Source: Lentimicrobium sp. L6 (lineage in GTDB: Bacteria; Bacteroidota; Bacteroidia; Bacteroidales; UBA12170). Taken from it: a stretch of 45,999 nucleotides of DNA. The notes below the pieces were generated by a model. That model did no database searches. It was not told the DNA's origin and saw only the letters and a program-made list of their open reading frames with translations. How positions within the stretch are numbered: the stretch's first letter is position 1; the number at the start of each line of letters is the position of its first letter. A program made the position numbers and the translations under genes. Shown one piece after another: positions 17,044-25,880 of the stretch. The stretch covers positions 1 through 45,999 of the forward strand of contig NZ_JABKCA010000046.1 in the NCBI RefSeq assembly GCF_013166655.1. The letters run 5' to 3'.

Positions 17044-18572
17044 TGAACACTAAGAAAAAAATATTAATTATTGAGGATGACCCTAATATCATTGCATTTT
17101 ACAAAAGTGCATTGAAGGAAAAATACGCCTTGATGATAGCAAAGAATGGGAAAATCGGCCTCACTAAAGCCTGGGCCAATAGCTTCGACTTGATACTCCT
17201 CGACATTGAATTGGGAGACATTAGTGGCATCACCATTTGTGGGAAACTAAAAAAGCATCCAAGCACTAACTTAGTGCCTATTATTATTGTTTCTGCCATT
17301 GAAAAAGTGGAAAGCACTATTGAGTCATTTAATAGCGGAGCTTCCGATTTCATCAAAAAACCTTTCCATCCAGAAGAACTCATCAAGAGAATCGAAGTCC
17401 ATTTAAAGATGAACGAGATGAATCTCAGGCTAAGAAACCAAGCAATGGCCACTCGTAAATCAAAAACGGAATTCTCTCAATTTATCTCCTCCTTGGCTCA
17501 TGAGCTCAGAAGCCCATTGAACTCTATCATAGGTTTTTCAGAAATATTAAAGGACCCCAAATTAAACCAAGAAGACAAAAACAACTTCCTACGTTTCATT
17601 AATCAAGGAGGTCAAAACCTTTTAGGCTTACTCAACGATTTAATTGATTACTCTAAAATAGAAGCAGAAAATCTAAGTGTTCATTTTAGTAAGGTAGACC
17701 TAAATAAAGAACTGAAGGAAATGACTAATCATTTCATAGATGATATGCACAAGCATGGACACATTGATAAAGAACTAATATTCAATCCAATAAAAACAGA
17801 GGGCTCTGTTTTTATTTATACTGACATTGTTCGTTTTCTGCAAATCATTAAAAACTTTATCGAAAATGCCATTAAATATACAGCTGAGGATGGCTGTATA
17901 GAAATTGGTTTCAAATTAGAAAAGAATAATGAAATCAAAGTTTTTGTGACAGATGATGGCATAGGCATGAGCTCTGAGGAACTAGAAAGTCTATTTAGCA
18001 TGGATAGCTATAGTGGAGGACTGATTCAAATTAAAAAGTCTGGAAAAGGTTTGGGAATGGCTGTTTCTTATAAACTTAGTGAACTTATTGGTGGTAGAAT
18101 TGATGTTCAAAGTACAGAGGGTTTAGGTAGTACTTTTAGTATCATCCTTCCACTCAACTTTATGGATGAGGAAAAAATAAACCAGATACAACAAGTTCAA
18201 AGCTATGACTGGAGTAATAAACTCATCTTAATTGCTGAAGATGTTATGGTGAATTATCTGTTTTATGTGGCGCTATTAAAGAAAACCAATGTAAAACTCA
18301 TTCATGCTAAAAATGGCTTGGAGGTTTTAGATTTATTAGAAGAATATTCTCCTGACCTCATTTTAATGGATATGGTGATGCCTAAAATGGATGGATTGGA
18401 AGCTACTTTACAAGTAAGAAAGTATTATCCTATTATTCCAATTATTGCACAGAGTTCCATTGCGAGTAGAGAGGACAAGGAAAACATTTATAAGGCCGGC
18501 TGTAATGATATTATTACTAAGCCTATTAAACCACAAATTTTATTGGATAAGATCAATCGGTTTTTTGAATAG
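17043..18572 (+). CDS. Hybrid histidine kinase, REC-HisKA-HATPase-REC
   Basis: A 509-residue soluble kinase, last gene of the chemotaxis operon. An N-terminal receiver (1-120) has D54 as acceptor. A HisKA follows with an intact H box, LAHELRSPLN (H153), then an HATPase with ENAIKYT, DDGIGMSSEEL and GKGLGMAVSYKL. A C-terminal receiver has acceptor D443 (LILMDMVMPKMDG). There is no membrane segment or PAS domain, so input probably comes through phosphorylation of the first receiver, for example by CheA, or from partner proteins. The start is GTG at 17043, overlapping the cheB stop by one base. Next to a pseudokinase in the same operon, it is a likely side branch out of the chemosensory pathway towards another output. 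The Hpt and final regulator are not in the window. Confidence 0.93.
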   Translation: MNTKKKILIIEDDPNIIAFYKSALKEKYALMIAKNGKIGLTKAWANSFDLILLDIELGDISGITICGKLKKHPSTNLVPIIIVSAIEKVESTIESFNSGASDFIKKPFHPEELIKRIEVHLKMNEMNLRLRNQAMATRKSKTEFSQFISSLAHELRSPLNSIIGFSEILKDPKLNQEDKNNFLRFINQGGQNLLGLLNDLIDYSKIEAENLSVHFSKVDLNKELKEMTNHFIDDMHKHGHIDKELIFNPIKTEGSVFIYTDIVRFLQIIKNFIENAIKYTAEDGCIEIGFKLEKNNEIKVFVTDDGIGMSSEELESLFSMDSYSGGLIQIKKSGKGLGMAVSYKLSELIGGRIDVQSTEGLGSTFSIILPLNFMDEEKINQIQQVQSYDWSNKLILIAEDVMVNYLFYVALLKKTNVKLIHAKNGLEVLDLLEEYSPDLILMDMVMPKMDGLEATLQVRKYYPIIPIIAQSSIASREDKENIYKAGCNDIITKPIKPQILLDKINRFFE

Positions 18573-18777
18573 AGATTGGTATAAATCAGTTCATTTCGGT
18601 TACTTTAATAATTATTCTATTTCTCTAAACGTGCCCTAAGGGGCTTGTAAAGTCTAATTTCAAATGGCCGAAGTTTAGGGAAGCTGACAGTATAATCACA
18701 ATTTCGCTAAAAAAACATAAATTCTATTTATAATTCTGAAATTGAATTAATTTCGCCTATCAAAACTTTTTTCAATA

Positions 18778-20778
18778 ATGAATATGCGAAAAATCATTAT
18801 TTTTATTTCTTTCCTAATCATAGGAGCTACTAGCTTTGCCCAGGTGAATACCCAGCGGTTTTTAGCTATGGGGCGAACCGACCTATTCAACGATAATTAT
18901 TCGGAATCCATAAAAAACTTAACTACGGCTATTAAAGCTGAACCTGACAAGTTTGAGCCCTACTTTTTTAGAGGGTTAGCTAAATATAGCTTGGGTGATT
19001 ACGAAGGTGCCATTTCTGATTTCACTAAATCTATAGAAATTAATCCCTATTTCAGTTATAATTACCAATACAGAGGAATTTCAAAATCACAGCTCAACAA
19101 ATTCCATGAAGCTCTAAAAGATTTTGCCCTAGCCATTCACCGTGGACCCAATAACTCCGATGTATTTGTGAATAGAGGAACCACCAAAATCCAGCTCGAC
19201 ATGTACGAGAATTCTCTACATGATTTTGATACCGCTATTATCCTGGATAAGAAAAATGAGTTGGCTTATATCAATAAATCATATGCCTTATATAAACTGG
19301 AGCAGCATGATGCAGCTTTAGACCAAATAAATAAAGCCATTCGCCTTAACTATTTAAACAAAACGGCCTACCAAAGACGTGGAATGCTCAAGTTTGAAAT
19401 GGAGAAATATGAGGACGCCATATTCGATTTAGAACTGGCCATGAAATTAGATGATGAAGACCCCATACTCTATTTCTTTAGAGCCCTAGGTAGATATAAC
19501 TTAGGTGATACTATAGGAACATATGCTGATTATGAAAAAGTTTTAGAATTGGATCCCAATAATGCCCTAACTTATTATAACCGATCTATTTTAAAAACGG
19601 AGCAAAAGGATTATAAAGGAGCTATTAAAGATTTGAATAAGGTGGTGCAGATCAATAAGAGTAATATTTATGGCTGGTATAATCGAGGTGTAGTGAAATA
19701 CATGTCTGAGAATTACAAAAGTGCCGAACGTGACTTCACTAAAGCCATTGGCTTATTTCCAGACTTTGCTCAAGCTTATTTAAATCGTTCTGCAGCACGT
19801 CATGAGATGAATGATGAAAAAGGTGCTTATGCAGATATGGAATCAGCCAAAGAAATAAAAGAGCGTTTTAATAATATGCCTCCTGATAGTATTCCCCTCA
19901 TGTATAAGGACAGTATAGAATTTACCAAGCTTATTGCTTTTGAGAGTGATTTTAATAATGCAAATGCAGAGGATGGTTATCTACAATTTAAGAATGTATA
20001 CGTGGAATTGGAATCTAATTTTGTGATTTCTATGTTAGCAAGTGACGAAGATACTTATATCGAAGCCAAAAGAAAACAATATTATATCAAAGAGATCGTG
20101 GAGTATAATCAATCGAAACTAGCTGATCACAAATTGGCATTTGGTTTGACTAAAGAAATAAACGAATTAAGTCCAAAAAAATCAGCGGAGATTCTAGCGA
20201 GAATGGATTCTACGCTACAAGATAATCCCAATAATCCATTTAACTATCTCTATATAGGAATTCTAAATGAAAGACTTGGGAATTTTGAAGAAGCAGAACG
20301 TAGCTATCAATATGCGGTCAAATTGGATCCTACTTTTGGGTTTGCCTATTTAAACTTGGCCAATGTGGTGTATCTCAATATCATGAAAAATCATGAACGA
20401 AATATAGAGGCGAAACCCAATATTACTCGACAGGACATAGAAGATATAGAAGAAAAGGAAGAGGTTTATGATATTCCACAGCTAAAAGAAGCCATTAATT
20501 ATTATAATCAAGCTTTGCAAATCTATCCCAATTTAGGTTTTCTTTATTATAATAGAGGCAACTTACAAAACAAGATGCAAAACTATATGGAAGCCATTGA
20601 TGATTATAATAATGCCATTAAGCATCAACCTGATATGGCTGAGGCCTATTATAATAAAGGATTAACTTTGCTCCTTCTTAAGGACAATGAAAACGCCTGC
20701 CCTAACTTGAGTAAGGCTGGTGAATTGGGAATTAGTTCTTCCTATAATTTAATTAAAAGATATTGCACAAAAAATTAA
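18778..20778 (+). CDS. Secreted tetratricopeptide-repeat protein
   Basis: A 666-residue protein with a signal peptide (MNMRKIIIFISFLIIGATSFAQ) followed by a long array of 34-residue TPR units, for example AYYNKGLTLL, AIDDYNNAIKHQPDMAEAYYNKG and AISDFTKSIEINPYFSYNYQYRG. The array has two blocks, about 25-360 and 480-660. They are separated by a non-TPR helical region (about 365-475) containing a charged DDEDTYIEAKRKQYYIKEIVEY-like segment. TPR solenoids mediate protein-protein contacts; periplasmic ones often serve envelope assembly. ATG at 18784 is an alternative start. The gene lies 205 bases after the chemotaxis operon, and a short TAATTTCG box upstream suggests its own promoter. It is followed by nitroreductase after only 4 bases. 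Confidence 0.88.
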   Translation: MNMRKIIIFISFLIIGATSFAQVNTQRFLAMGRTDLFNDNYSESIKNLTTAIKAEPDKFEPYFFRGLAKYSLGDYEGAISDFTKSIEINPYFSYNYQYRGISKSQLNKFHEALKDFALAIHRGPNNSDVFVNRGTTKIQLDMYENSLHDFDTAIILDKKNELAYINKSYALYKLEQHDAALDQINKAIRLNYLNKTAYQRRGMLKFEMEKYEDAIFDLELAMKLDDEDPILYFFRALGRYNLGDTIGTYADYEKVLELDPNNALTYYNRSILKTEQKDYKGAIKDLNKVVQINKSNIYGWYNRGVVKYMSENYKSAERDFTKAIGLFPDFAQAYLNRSAARHEMNDEKGAYADMESAKEIKERFNNMPPDSIPLMYKDSIEFTKLIAFESDFNNANAEDGYLQFKNVYVELESNFVISMLASDEDTYIEAKRKQYYIKEIVEYNQSKLADHKLAFGLTKEINELSPKKSAEILARMDSTLQDNPNNPFNYLYIGILNERLGNFEEAERSYQYAVKLDPTFGFAYLNLANVVYLNIMKNHERNIEAKPNITRQDIEDIEEKEEVYDIPQLKEAINYYNQALQIYPNLGFLYYNRGNLQNKMQNYMEAIDDYNNAIKHQPDMAEAYYNKGLTLLLLKDNENACPNLSKAGELGISSSYNLIKRYCTKN

Positions 20779-20782
20779 GATC

Positions 20783-21406
20783 ATGGATAAGTTATTTCAA
20801 ATTATTAAAGAAAGTAAGAGAGTAAAAACCGTTGTAAGTTTGAATGAGTTAAGCCAACACCGTTGGAGCCCTCGTTCTTTTGATGAAAAAGAAGTAGAGA
20901 TGGAAAAACTGATGAGTATGATGGAAGCAGGCAGATGGTCGGCTTCAGCATTTAATGAGCAACCTTGGAGATTCATCATTGGTTTCAAAGGTGATGATAC
21001 TTTCAATAAGATGGTAGATACCATGGTGGAATTCAATCAAAACTGGGCGAAAAATGCTCCTGTACTTATTTTGAACATCTGTAAAAACAATTTCACACAC
21101 AATAATACTATAAATGACATGGCTAAATACGATGTAGGACAAGCTGTTGCCTCCTATTGCTTAGAAGCCGTTCATCAAGGGTTGACAACTCATCAAATGT
21201 CGGGATTCGATGCGAAAAAAGCAGATGAAAGATTTAATTTGGGAGAAGCATTTAGTAGCTTGAGTATAACTGCCCTAGGCTATTTAGGAAAGCCAGATGC
21301 TTTACCTGAGGAACTCTTTAAAGTTGAATTACAAAACAGAATGAGAAACCAAATGGAGAAAGTGGTTTTTACTGACGAACTCAACAAAACTCCATTTACT
21401 CTTTAA
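20783..21406 (+). CDS. Nitroreductase-family FMN oxidoreductase
   Basis: A 207-residue flavoprotein of the nitroreductase superfamily. HRWSPRSFDEKEVE and MEAGRWSASAFNEQPWRFIIG carry the FMN phosphate-binding arginine and the SxxNxQPW motif. AVASYCLEAVHQGLTTHQMSGFD and ALGYLGKPD are the other family blocks. Members use NAD(P)H to reduce nitroaromatics, quinones or related acceptors; the real substrate is not visible. It is cytoplasmic. The start lies 4 bases after the TPR gene and the M28 lipoprotein follows 10 bases later, so the three form one operon, although they do not suggest a common pathway. Confidence 0.9.
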   Translation: MDKLFQIIKESKRVKTVVSLNELSQHRWSPRSFDEKEVEMEKLMSMMEAGRWSASAFNEQPWRFIIGFKGDDTFNKMVDTMVEFNQNWAKNAPVLILNICKNNFTHNNTINDMAKYDVGQAVASYCLEAVHQGLTTHQMSGFDAKKADERFNLGEAFSSLSITALGYLGKPDALPEELFKVELQNRMRNQMEKVVFTDELNKTPFTL

Positions 21407-21416
21407 AACTATTTTC

Positions 21417-22421
21417 ATGAAATTTCATTATTCCAGCTTATTTATATCGCTATTCGCATTTGTCATATTAGCCTCCTCTTGTGATTCTTCATCGACTAGT
21501 CAGGAAAAGGAAAGTAAAAAAACGGAGGAGGTCAAGAATGTAGTGATTCCTATATTTAATGCTGATTCTGCGTATAAATTTGTAGCGGAGCAAGTGGCTT
21601 TTGGTCCACGAGTACCTAATACAAAAGAACATATTGCAGGTGGACTTTATTTGGAGAAAACCCTCAAACGTTTCACTCCTGATGTTTTGGTTCAAGAGTT
21701 TCAAGCCAGAGCTTATAATGGTACAGTGTTGAATGGGAAAAACTTCATAGCACAGTTCAATAAAGAAAAAAGCAAGAGAGTTTTATTGGCAGCCCATTGG
21801 GATAGTCGCCCCTATGCCGATCACGATCCAGATGAAGCCAATTATCACACGGCCATAGATGGAGCTAACGATGGAGCTAGTGGAGTTGGCGTTTTAATGG
21901 AATTGGCACGTCTAATGTCTAAGCAAGCCCCCGATGTGGGAGTTGATATCGTTTTCTTCGATTTGGAAGATTATGGAATGCCAAGATTTGCCGGTGATGG
22001 GGATAATGAATCTTGGGCTTTGGGATCTCAACATTGGGCCAATAATCCAATGCCAGTAGGCTATAATGCCAATTTCGGAATCTTATTGGATATGGTAGGC
22101 GCTCAAGGCATCATCTTTAAAATGGAACATTATAGCATGTATTATGCTCCACATATCGTGAAAAAAGTATGGAAACAAGCTAGCTTATTAGGCTATGATT
22201 CTATTTTTCTTTTTGAAGAAGGTGGTTATGTCATGGATGATCACATCCCCGTAAATCAAGTTATGGGAATCCCAATGATTGATATTATCCATTATCATGA
22301 ATCCAGCGAATCCACATTTTTCCCTCACTGGCACACCGTAAACGACAATATGGATGCCATTGACAAAAGTAGCCTAAGAATTGTTGGTGAGACTGTAACT
22401 TCTGTGGTTTATTATGAATAA
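21417..22421 (+). CDS. M28-family lipoprotein, glutaminyl-peptide cyclotransferase-like
   Basis: A 334-residue lipoprotein: signal peptide with lipobox LASSC, so anchored in the envelope. The zinc-peptidase fold carries AAHWDSRPYADHD (His and Asp ligands), GANDGASGVGVLMELAR, VFFDLEDYG (catalytic acid), LGSQHWANNP, LLDMVGAQG and the final ligand in HWHTVNDNMDAIDK. The LGSxHWA block and the single-zinc layout are closer to glutaminyl-peptide cyclotransferases than to aminopeptidases. These convert N-terminal glutamine of exported proteins to pyroglutamate. That would suit a T9SS-bearing cell, where signal peptidase often leaves an N-terminal Q (several proteins in this window have cleavage sites before Q). 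The link is inference. The downstream terminator at 22440-22476 ends the operon. Confidence 0.88.
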   Translation: MKFHYSSLFISLFAFVILASSCDSSSTSQEKESKKTEEVKNVVIPIFNADSAYKFVAEQVAFGPRVPNTKEHIAGGLYLEKTLKRFTPDVLVQEFQARAYNGTVLNGKNFIAQFNKEKSKRVLLAAHWDSRPYADHDPDEANYHTAIDGANDGASGVGVLMELARLMSKQAPDVGVDIVFFDLEDYGMPRFAGDGDNESWALGSQHWANNPMPVGYNANFGILLDMVGAQGIIFKMEHYSMYYAPHIVKKVWKQASLLGYDSIFLFEEGGYVMDDHIPVNQVMGIPMIDIIHYHESSESTFFPHWHTVNDNMDAIDKSSLRIVGETVTSVVYYE

Positions 22422-22439
22422 ATGATAACATGTTAAATT

Positions 22440-22476
22440 TAAAAAACGCAAGTCATTGGACTCGCGTTTTTTTTGT
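22440..22476 (+). terminator. Terminator between convergent genes
   Basis: An AAACGC-A-AGTC stem pairs with GACT-CGCGTTT around a short ATTG loop, then eight T. It stops the plus-strand operon ending at 22421. A run of A on the left side lets it work, less ideally, for the minus-strand phoH gene beyond. Confidence 0.75.
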
Positions 22477-22541
22477 GTGTTTAGGTCTTTTTGCTTTGTG
22501 AACAGCTATTTTATCTCAAACACAAAGAAACTCATAGTAGC

Positions 22542-23882
22542 TTACAACATCTCATTGGCCAAATTAGCCAAATCACTACGTTCCCCTTTTTCCAGTTGAA
22601 CATGAGAATAGAGCGGATGTCCTTGGATTTTATCAATCAGATAAGATAAGCCATTACTTTGACTATCTAGATATGGTGTATCTATTTGGTAGATATCACC
22701 AGTGAAAACGATTTTTGTTCCCTCTCCTGCCCTAGTGATTACCGTTTTAACCTCATGGGGAGTTAAGTTCTGGGCTTCATCTACAATAAAGAATACATTA
22801 GAAATACTTCTACCTCGGATATAAGCCAAAGGAGAAATGACTATTTTCTCATTTTCCATGGCCGCTTTTATATTCTGATATTCTTTATCCCTTTCTGAAT
22901 ATTGATTTCTAATGAATTTCAAATTATCATAAAGGGGTTCCATATATGGTGTAATCTTCTCTTTGGCATCGCCCGGAAGAAAACCAATATCCTTATTACT
23001 TAATGGAACTATGGGACGACTTAGGAAGATTTGTTTGAAATCTCTTCTTTGCTCCAATGCTCCTGCCAATGCAAGAAGAGTTTTTCCAGTTCCGGCTATT
23101 CCTTGCAAACTCACTAATTTTACTTCCGGATTTAATAAGGCATGAAGCGCAAAAACCTGTTCCGCATTTCGTGGCATAATACGATGAATGGCCTGTTTGT
23201 CTATACGCTCTATTCTATCTAAAGTGGGATTATAATACCCCAATACTGAGCTCTTATTACTCTTAAGAATAAAGTACTGATGTGGCTTGATATTTTCAAA
23301 GTCTAAATCTTGCCGATCGCAGTATCCGTTTTGATAGATTAAATCGATAACTGCACTATCCACATTATCTACTCTAGCTTTTCCGGTATATAGATTATCT
23401 ACATTCAGAATCTTTCCGGTTTGAAAATCTTCGGCAGAAATATTTAAAGCTTTTGCTTTTATCCTAAGGTTTATATCTTTAGTGACCATGATTACTGGCC
23501 TCTTTGGAAATTCATGCTGCAAAGAAATAGCTACATTCAAAATTTTATGGTCTGCCTTGTTGACTCCATAAACTTTTTCGGCATCCACATTTCCATTTGA
23601 AGACTTGGTTTCCATCACTACTTTAAATTTCCCTTTCTGGTCTCCTCCAATTTTTTGCCATTTTGTTAAAGTGCCTTTATCGGAAAGAGAATCCATAATG
23701 CGAATAAACTCTCGAGCTTGAAAATTCTTGGTATCATTTCCTTTTTTAAAATTGTCCAATTCCTCTAAAACAGTAATAGGAATAGCTACATCATTATCGT
23801 CAAAACTATTAATAGCATCGTGACTATAAAGAATTACGGAAGTATCTAATACGAATATTTTTTTGATTTTAGATTTGGCCAT
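22542..23882 (-). CDS. PIN-PhoH ATPase (PhoH2-like)
   Basis: A 446-residue cytoplasmic protein with two parts. The N-terminal PIN nuclease-like domain (about 1-150) contains KIFVLDTSVILYSHDAI, with a later acidic VTKDINLRIKA. The C-terminal PhoH ATPase has Walker A LQGIAGTGKTLLALA and Walker B FFIVDEAQNLTPHEVK, then RAGEGTKIVFTGDIYQID. PIN-PhoH proteins (PhoH2) are reported to unwind and cut RNA using ATP. They are not the phosphate-starvation PhoH alone. The start at 23882 directly precedes a lysine-rich N-terminus. It is transcribed away from the structured-RNA gap, and divergently from the VF530 gene. Confidence 0.93.
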   Translation of the reverse strand: MAKSKIKKIFVLDTSVILYSHDAINSFDDNDVAIPITVLEELDNFKKGNDTKNFQAREFIRIMDSLSDKGTLTKWQKIGGDQKGKFKVVMETKSSNGNVDAEKVYGVNKADHKILNVAISLQHEFPKRPVIMVTKDINLRIKAKALNISAEDFQTGKILNVDNLYTGKARVDNVDSAVIDLIYQNGYCDRQDLDFENIKPHQYFILKSNKSSVLGYYNPTLDRIERIDKQAIHRIMPRNAEQVFALHALLNPEVKLVSLQGIAGTGKTLLALAGALEQRRDFKQIFLSRPIVPLSNKDIGFLPGDAKEKITPYMEPLYDNLKFIRNQYSERDKEYQNIKAAMENEKIVISPLAYIRGRSISNVFFIVDEAQNLTPHEVKTVITRAGEGTKIVFTGDIYQIDTPYLDSQSNGLSYLIDKIQGHPLYSHVQLEKGERSDLANLANEML

Positions 23883-24281
23883 GGTTCTATTTTTAAGTGA
23901 ATATTAGTTCGCTAGTGTGCTCTAACAACTAGCACCATTTAAAATTAAAAAAAATTTAATAGAGGGGATATAATAATTATTAGGACTTATTAACGGTAAA
24001 AAGTTCAAGTAATATCGATACTCATTATGCAAATATCATAATTACAGATATATAAAATTAGTGAAAACGGAACCTCATTTTTTTGTTTTACCAAAGTAAT
24101 ACTTTTTCTACAATTGTAAATGATTTCTTTTTTTGAATATTAATAAATTAAAAATGAATAATCTTTGGTAAACGTATTTATGAAAATCCTATATTTACTA
24201 ATTATTAGTGAGTTATATCGTAGGGATTTAGTTCAACAATGTATAAAAAAACAACTGAAACACTAGTAAAATCAAAGCTTT
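23883..24281. other. Long intergenic gap, left part (no gene seen)
   Basis: An AT-rich stretch between the phoH start and the structured-RNA candidate. I see no open frame with coding character and no repeat. On the plus strand TTTG at 24164-24167 and TATATTTA at 24190-24197 (22 bases between) form a weak promoter-like pair pointing at the RNA candidate. Confidence 0.4.
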
Positions 24282-24452
24282 TAGCCCACTTCAACTTTCT
24301 TGTATCTTGACAGGAATGTGCCGCACTTCCTGCTACTATTCCTAGCCTTTGATTAAAAGCATATGGAGACTGAATAGTAGACAAATGGGATTGAGCTTAT
24401 TTTGCCTGTAATAATAAGCAAGTAAATAAGAGTTCTAATACAAGAATGGCTA
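24282..24452 (+). ncRNA. Candidate structured RNA (multi-branched), identity unknown
   Basis: Four nested helices can be read directly. A closing stem pairs TTCTTGTAT (24297-24305) with ATACAAGAA (24438-24446), prolonged by TAGCC (24282-24286) with GGCTA (24448-24452). Inside come three hairpins in a row. The first is CAGGAA-t-GTG/CAC-TTCCTG (24311-24332, loop CCG). The second is CTACTATTC/GAATAGTAG (24333-24341/24372-24380). The third is GCTTATT/AATAAGC (24395-24401/24413-24419). Two perfect 9-bp pairings plus adjacent hairpins in 170 bases are more than an AT-rich gap should give by chance. It could be a free small RNA (6S or another regulatory RNA) or a leader of the VF530 gene at 24546. 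No U-run terminator follows. Strand is not certain because stems are symmetric; plus is chosen from the weak upstream promoter and gene direction. Confidence 0.5.
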
Positions 24453-24545
24453 GTTATGAATATCTAGATACCTTAATATTTATCCGGAATTCGGAATTCA
24501 AGCAATATCATATTATAAACAAATCTATTAAAACAATCACCAATA

Positions 24546-24908
24546 ATGGATATAGAAAACGATCATAAGACGGAGTCAACTGATGCACAGAAGCAATCGA
24601 ACGAGCTTTCATATGCAGAACTCAAACCAAAGACCAATGAAGATCTGAATGCTAAAAGACCAGCTAGACGAAAAAGGAGGCAAGCAACCGAAGAACAACT
24701 TGCCAACCCTCTACATGGGGTAAAACTGGCTCAGATATTAGAAAGTCTAGTAGAGAATTATGGCTGGGAATACCTGGCAGAGCATGTCAATATTCGCTGT
24801 TTCAAATTTAATCCTACCATGAAATCAAGCCTGGGTTTTTTAAGGAGAACGCCATGGGCTCGAGATCAAGTTAAGGAATTCTATGTAAAGATGTTGGAAG
24901 AGGATTAA
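24546..24908 (+). CDS. VF530 (DUF2132) family DNA-binding-like protein
   Basis: A 120-residue protein. The first 50 residues are polar and basic (KRPARRKRRQ) and probably disordered. Residues about 52-120 are the VF530 domain: NPLHGVKLAQILESLVENYGWEYLAEHVNIRCFKFNPTMKSSLGFLRRTPWARDQVKEFY. This follows the family almost word for word. The domain is named after a Vibrio fischeri protein of known structure; DNA binding has been suggested but the role is unsettled. Most homologs lack the basic N-terminal extension, so it is a lineage addition that could strengthen nucleic-acid binding. The gene follows the structured-RNA candidate by 93 bases and stands alone. Confidence 0.85.
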   Translation: MDIENDHKTESTDAQKQSNELSYAELKPKTNEDLNAKRPARRKRRQATEEQLANPLHGVKLAQILESLVENYGWEYLAEHVNIRCFKFNPTMKSSLGFLRRTPWARDQVKEFYVKMLEED

Positions 24909-24959
24909 ACACGATGGTACGAAAGTATCATAGCTTTATTTTATAAATGAAATTCATTC

Positions 24960-25045
24960 TAACAATTACCCAATATGGCAGGAAGCCAGAAGTAGATTTA
25001 CTACTAGCTTCTGACTCCCGACTTCGAACCATGAAACTTGTAGAA
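24960..25045. repeat. Decayed GAAGCCAGAAGT / CTTCTGACTCCCGACTTC intergenic repeat
   Basis: Between the VF530 and methyltransferase genes lie GAAGCCAGAAGT (24979 on) and TTCTGACTCCCGACTTCG, pieces of the tandem GAAGTCGGAAGTCAGAAG-type sequence familiar from intergenic regions of this phylum. A related AAGTTAGAAG doublet occurs at 40870-40890. No gene here. Confidence 0.35.
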
Positions 25046-25160
25046 ACTGAAACACCAAAGTAAATAATTTAAAAAACGAATGAGCCCTATTATTCCAAAG
25101 AAATATGCATCTTTGCTTTGACAGAATAGAATTTGTCAAAAACAATATCAAAACCAAAAA

Positions 25161-25787
25161 ATGATTTGTACACTTTGCAGTTCTGAACTAATAAACAAAA
25201 AAGATGCATATTATTATCATTGTGATACTTGTAAAGCCTTGGTAAAAGACAAAAAGTATTACTTATCTTCCGACGAAGAAAAAGCAAGATACGAAACTCA
25301 TAATAATGATGTAAATGATATTGGATATCAGAACTTCACCTTACCCATAACTAATTATGTAACGAAGAATTGCTCACCAAATCATAAGGGATTAGATTTC
25401 GGAAGTGGTACTGGCCCCGTGATTTCAAGTATGCTGAAGAAGCTAGGATTTGATATTGAGCAATATGATCCATTTTTCGCGCCCAATCCTAAGCCATTGA
25501 TTCATCAATACGACTATATTTTGAGTTGTGAGGTATTTGAACATTTTCATCAGCCCAAATTAGAAATTGATAGACTTTTTTCTTTATTGAATAAGAATGG
25601 AATACTACTAATTATGACCATGTTGTATATTGAAAATATTGACTTTGGGGGATGGAATTACAGAAACGACGATACCCATGTTTTTATTTATAGAAAGGAA
25701 ACTATAGAATATATTGCAGAGGAATGGAAGCTAGAAATCGATGTTCTGACTGATAGGCTTATTGTGCTAAGGAAGCTGAGAGAATGA
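25161..25787 (+). CDS. SAM-dependent methyltransferase with N-terminal zinc ribbon
   Basis: A 208-residue cytoplasmic protein. Residues 3-24 form a CxxC...CxxC zinc ribbon (C3, C6, C21, C24), followed by a class I methyltransferase: motif I GLDFGSGTGPVISSML, an acidic motif II in DIEQYDPFF, DYILSCEVFEHFHQP and LLNKNGILLIMTML. The zinc knuckle in front of a type-11/12-like methyltransferase recalls enzymes that modify RNA, protein or small molecules after recognising their substrate through the ribbon, but the target is unknown. The start ATG lets the first cysteines be included, supporting it. It is followed after 93 bases by truC; co-transcription is possible. Confidence 0.82.
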   Translation: MICTLCSSELINKKDAYYYHCDTCKALVKDKKYYLSSDEEKARYETHNNDVNDIGYQNFTLPITNYVTKNCSPNHKGLDFGSGTGPVISSMLKKLGFDIEQYDPFFAPNPKPLIHQYDYILSCEVFEHFHQPKLEIDRLFSLLNKNGILLIMTMLYIENIDFGGWNYRNDDTHVFIYRKETIEYIAEEWKLEIDVLTDRLIVLRKLRE

Positions 25788-25880
25788 AGATTAGAGTACA
25801 AAGTTAGGAGTAAAGAGCTGGAAGTTCAAAGTTAACAACTAGTACTTAAGCGTTGGAATAAATAAATAAATTTACTGCTT

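Noticed and set aside
24484-24499. Direct repeat CGGAATT twice (CCGGAATTCGGAATTC)
   Set aside because: Short, palindromic at one end, and no second occurrence or link to the VF530 start.
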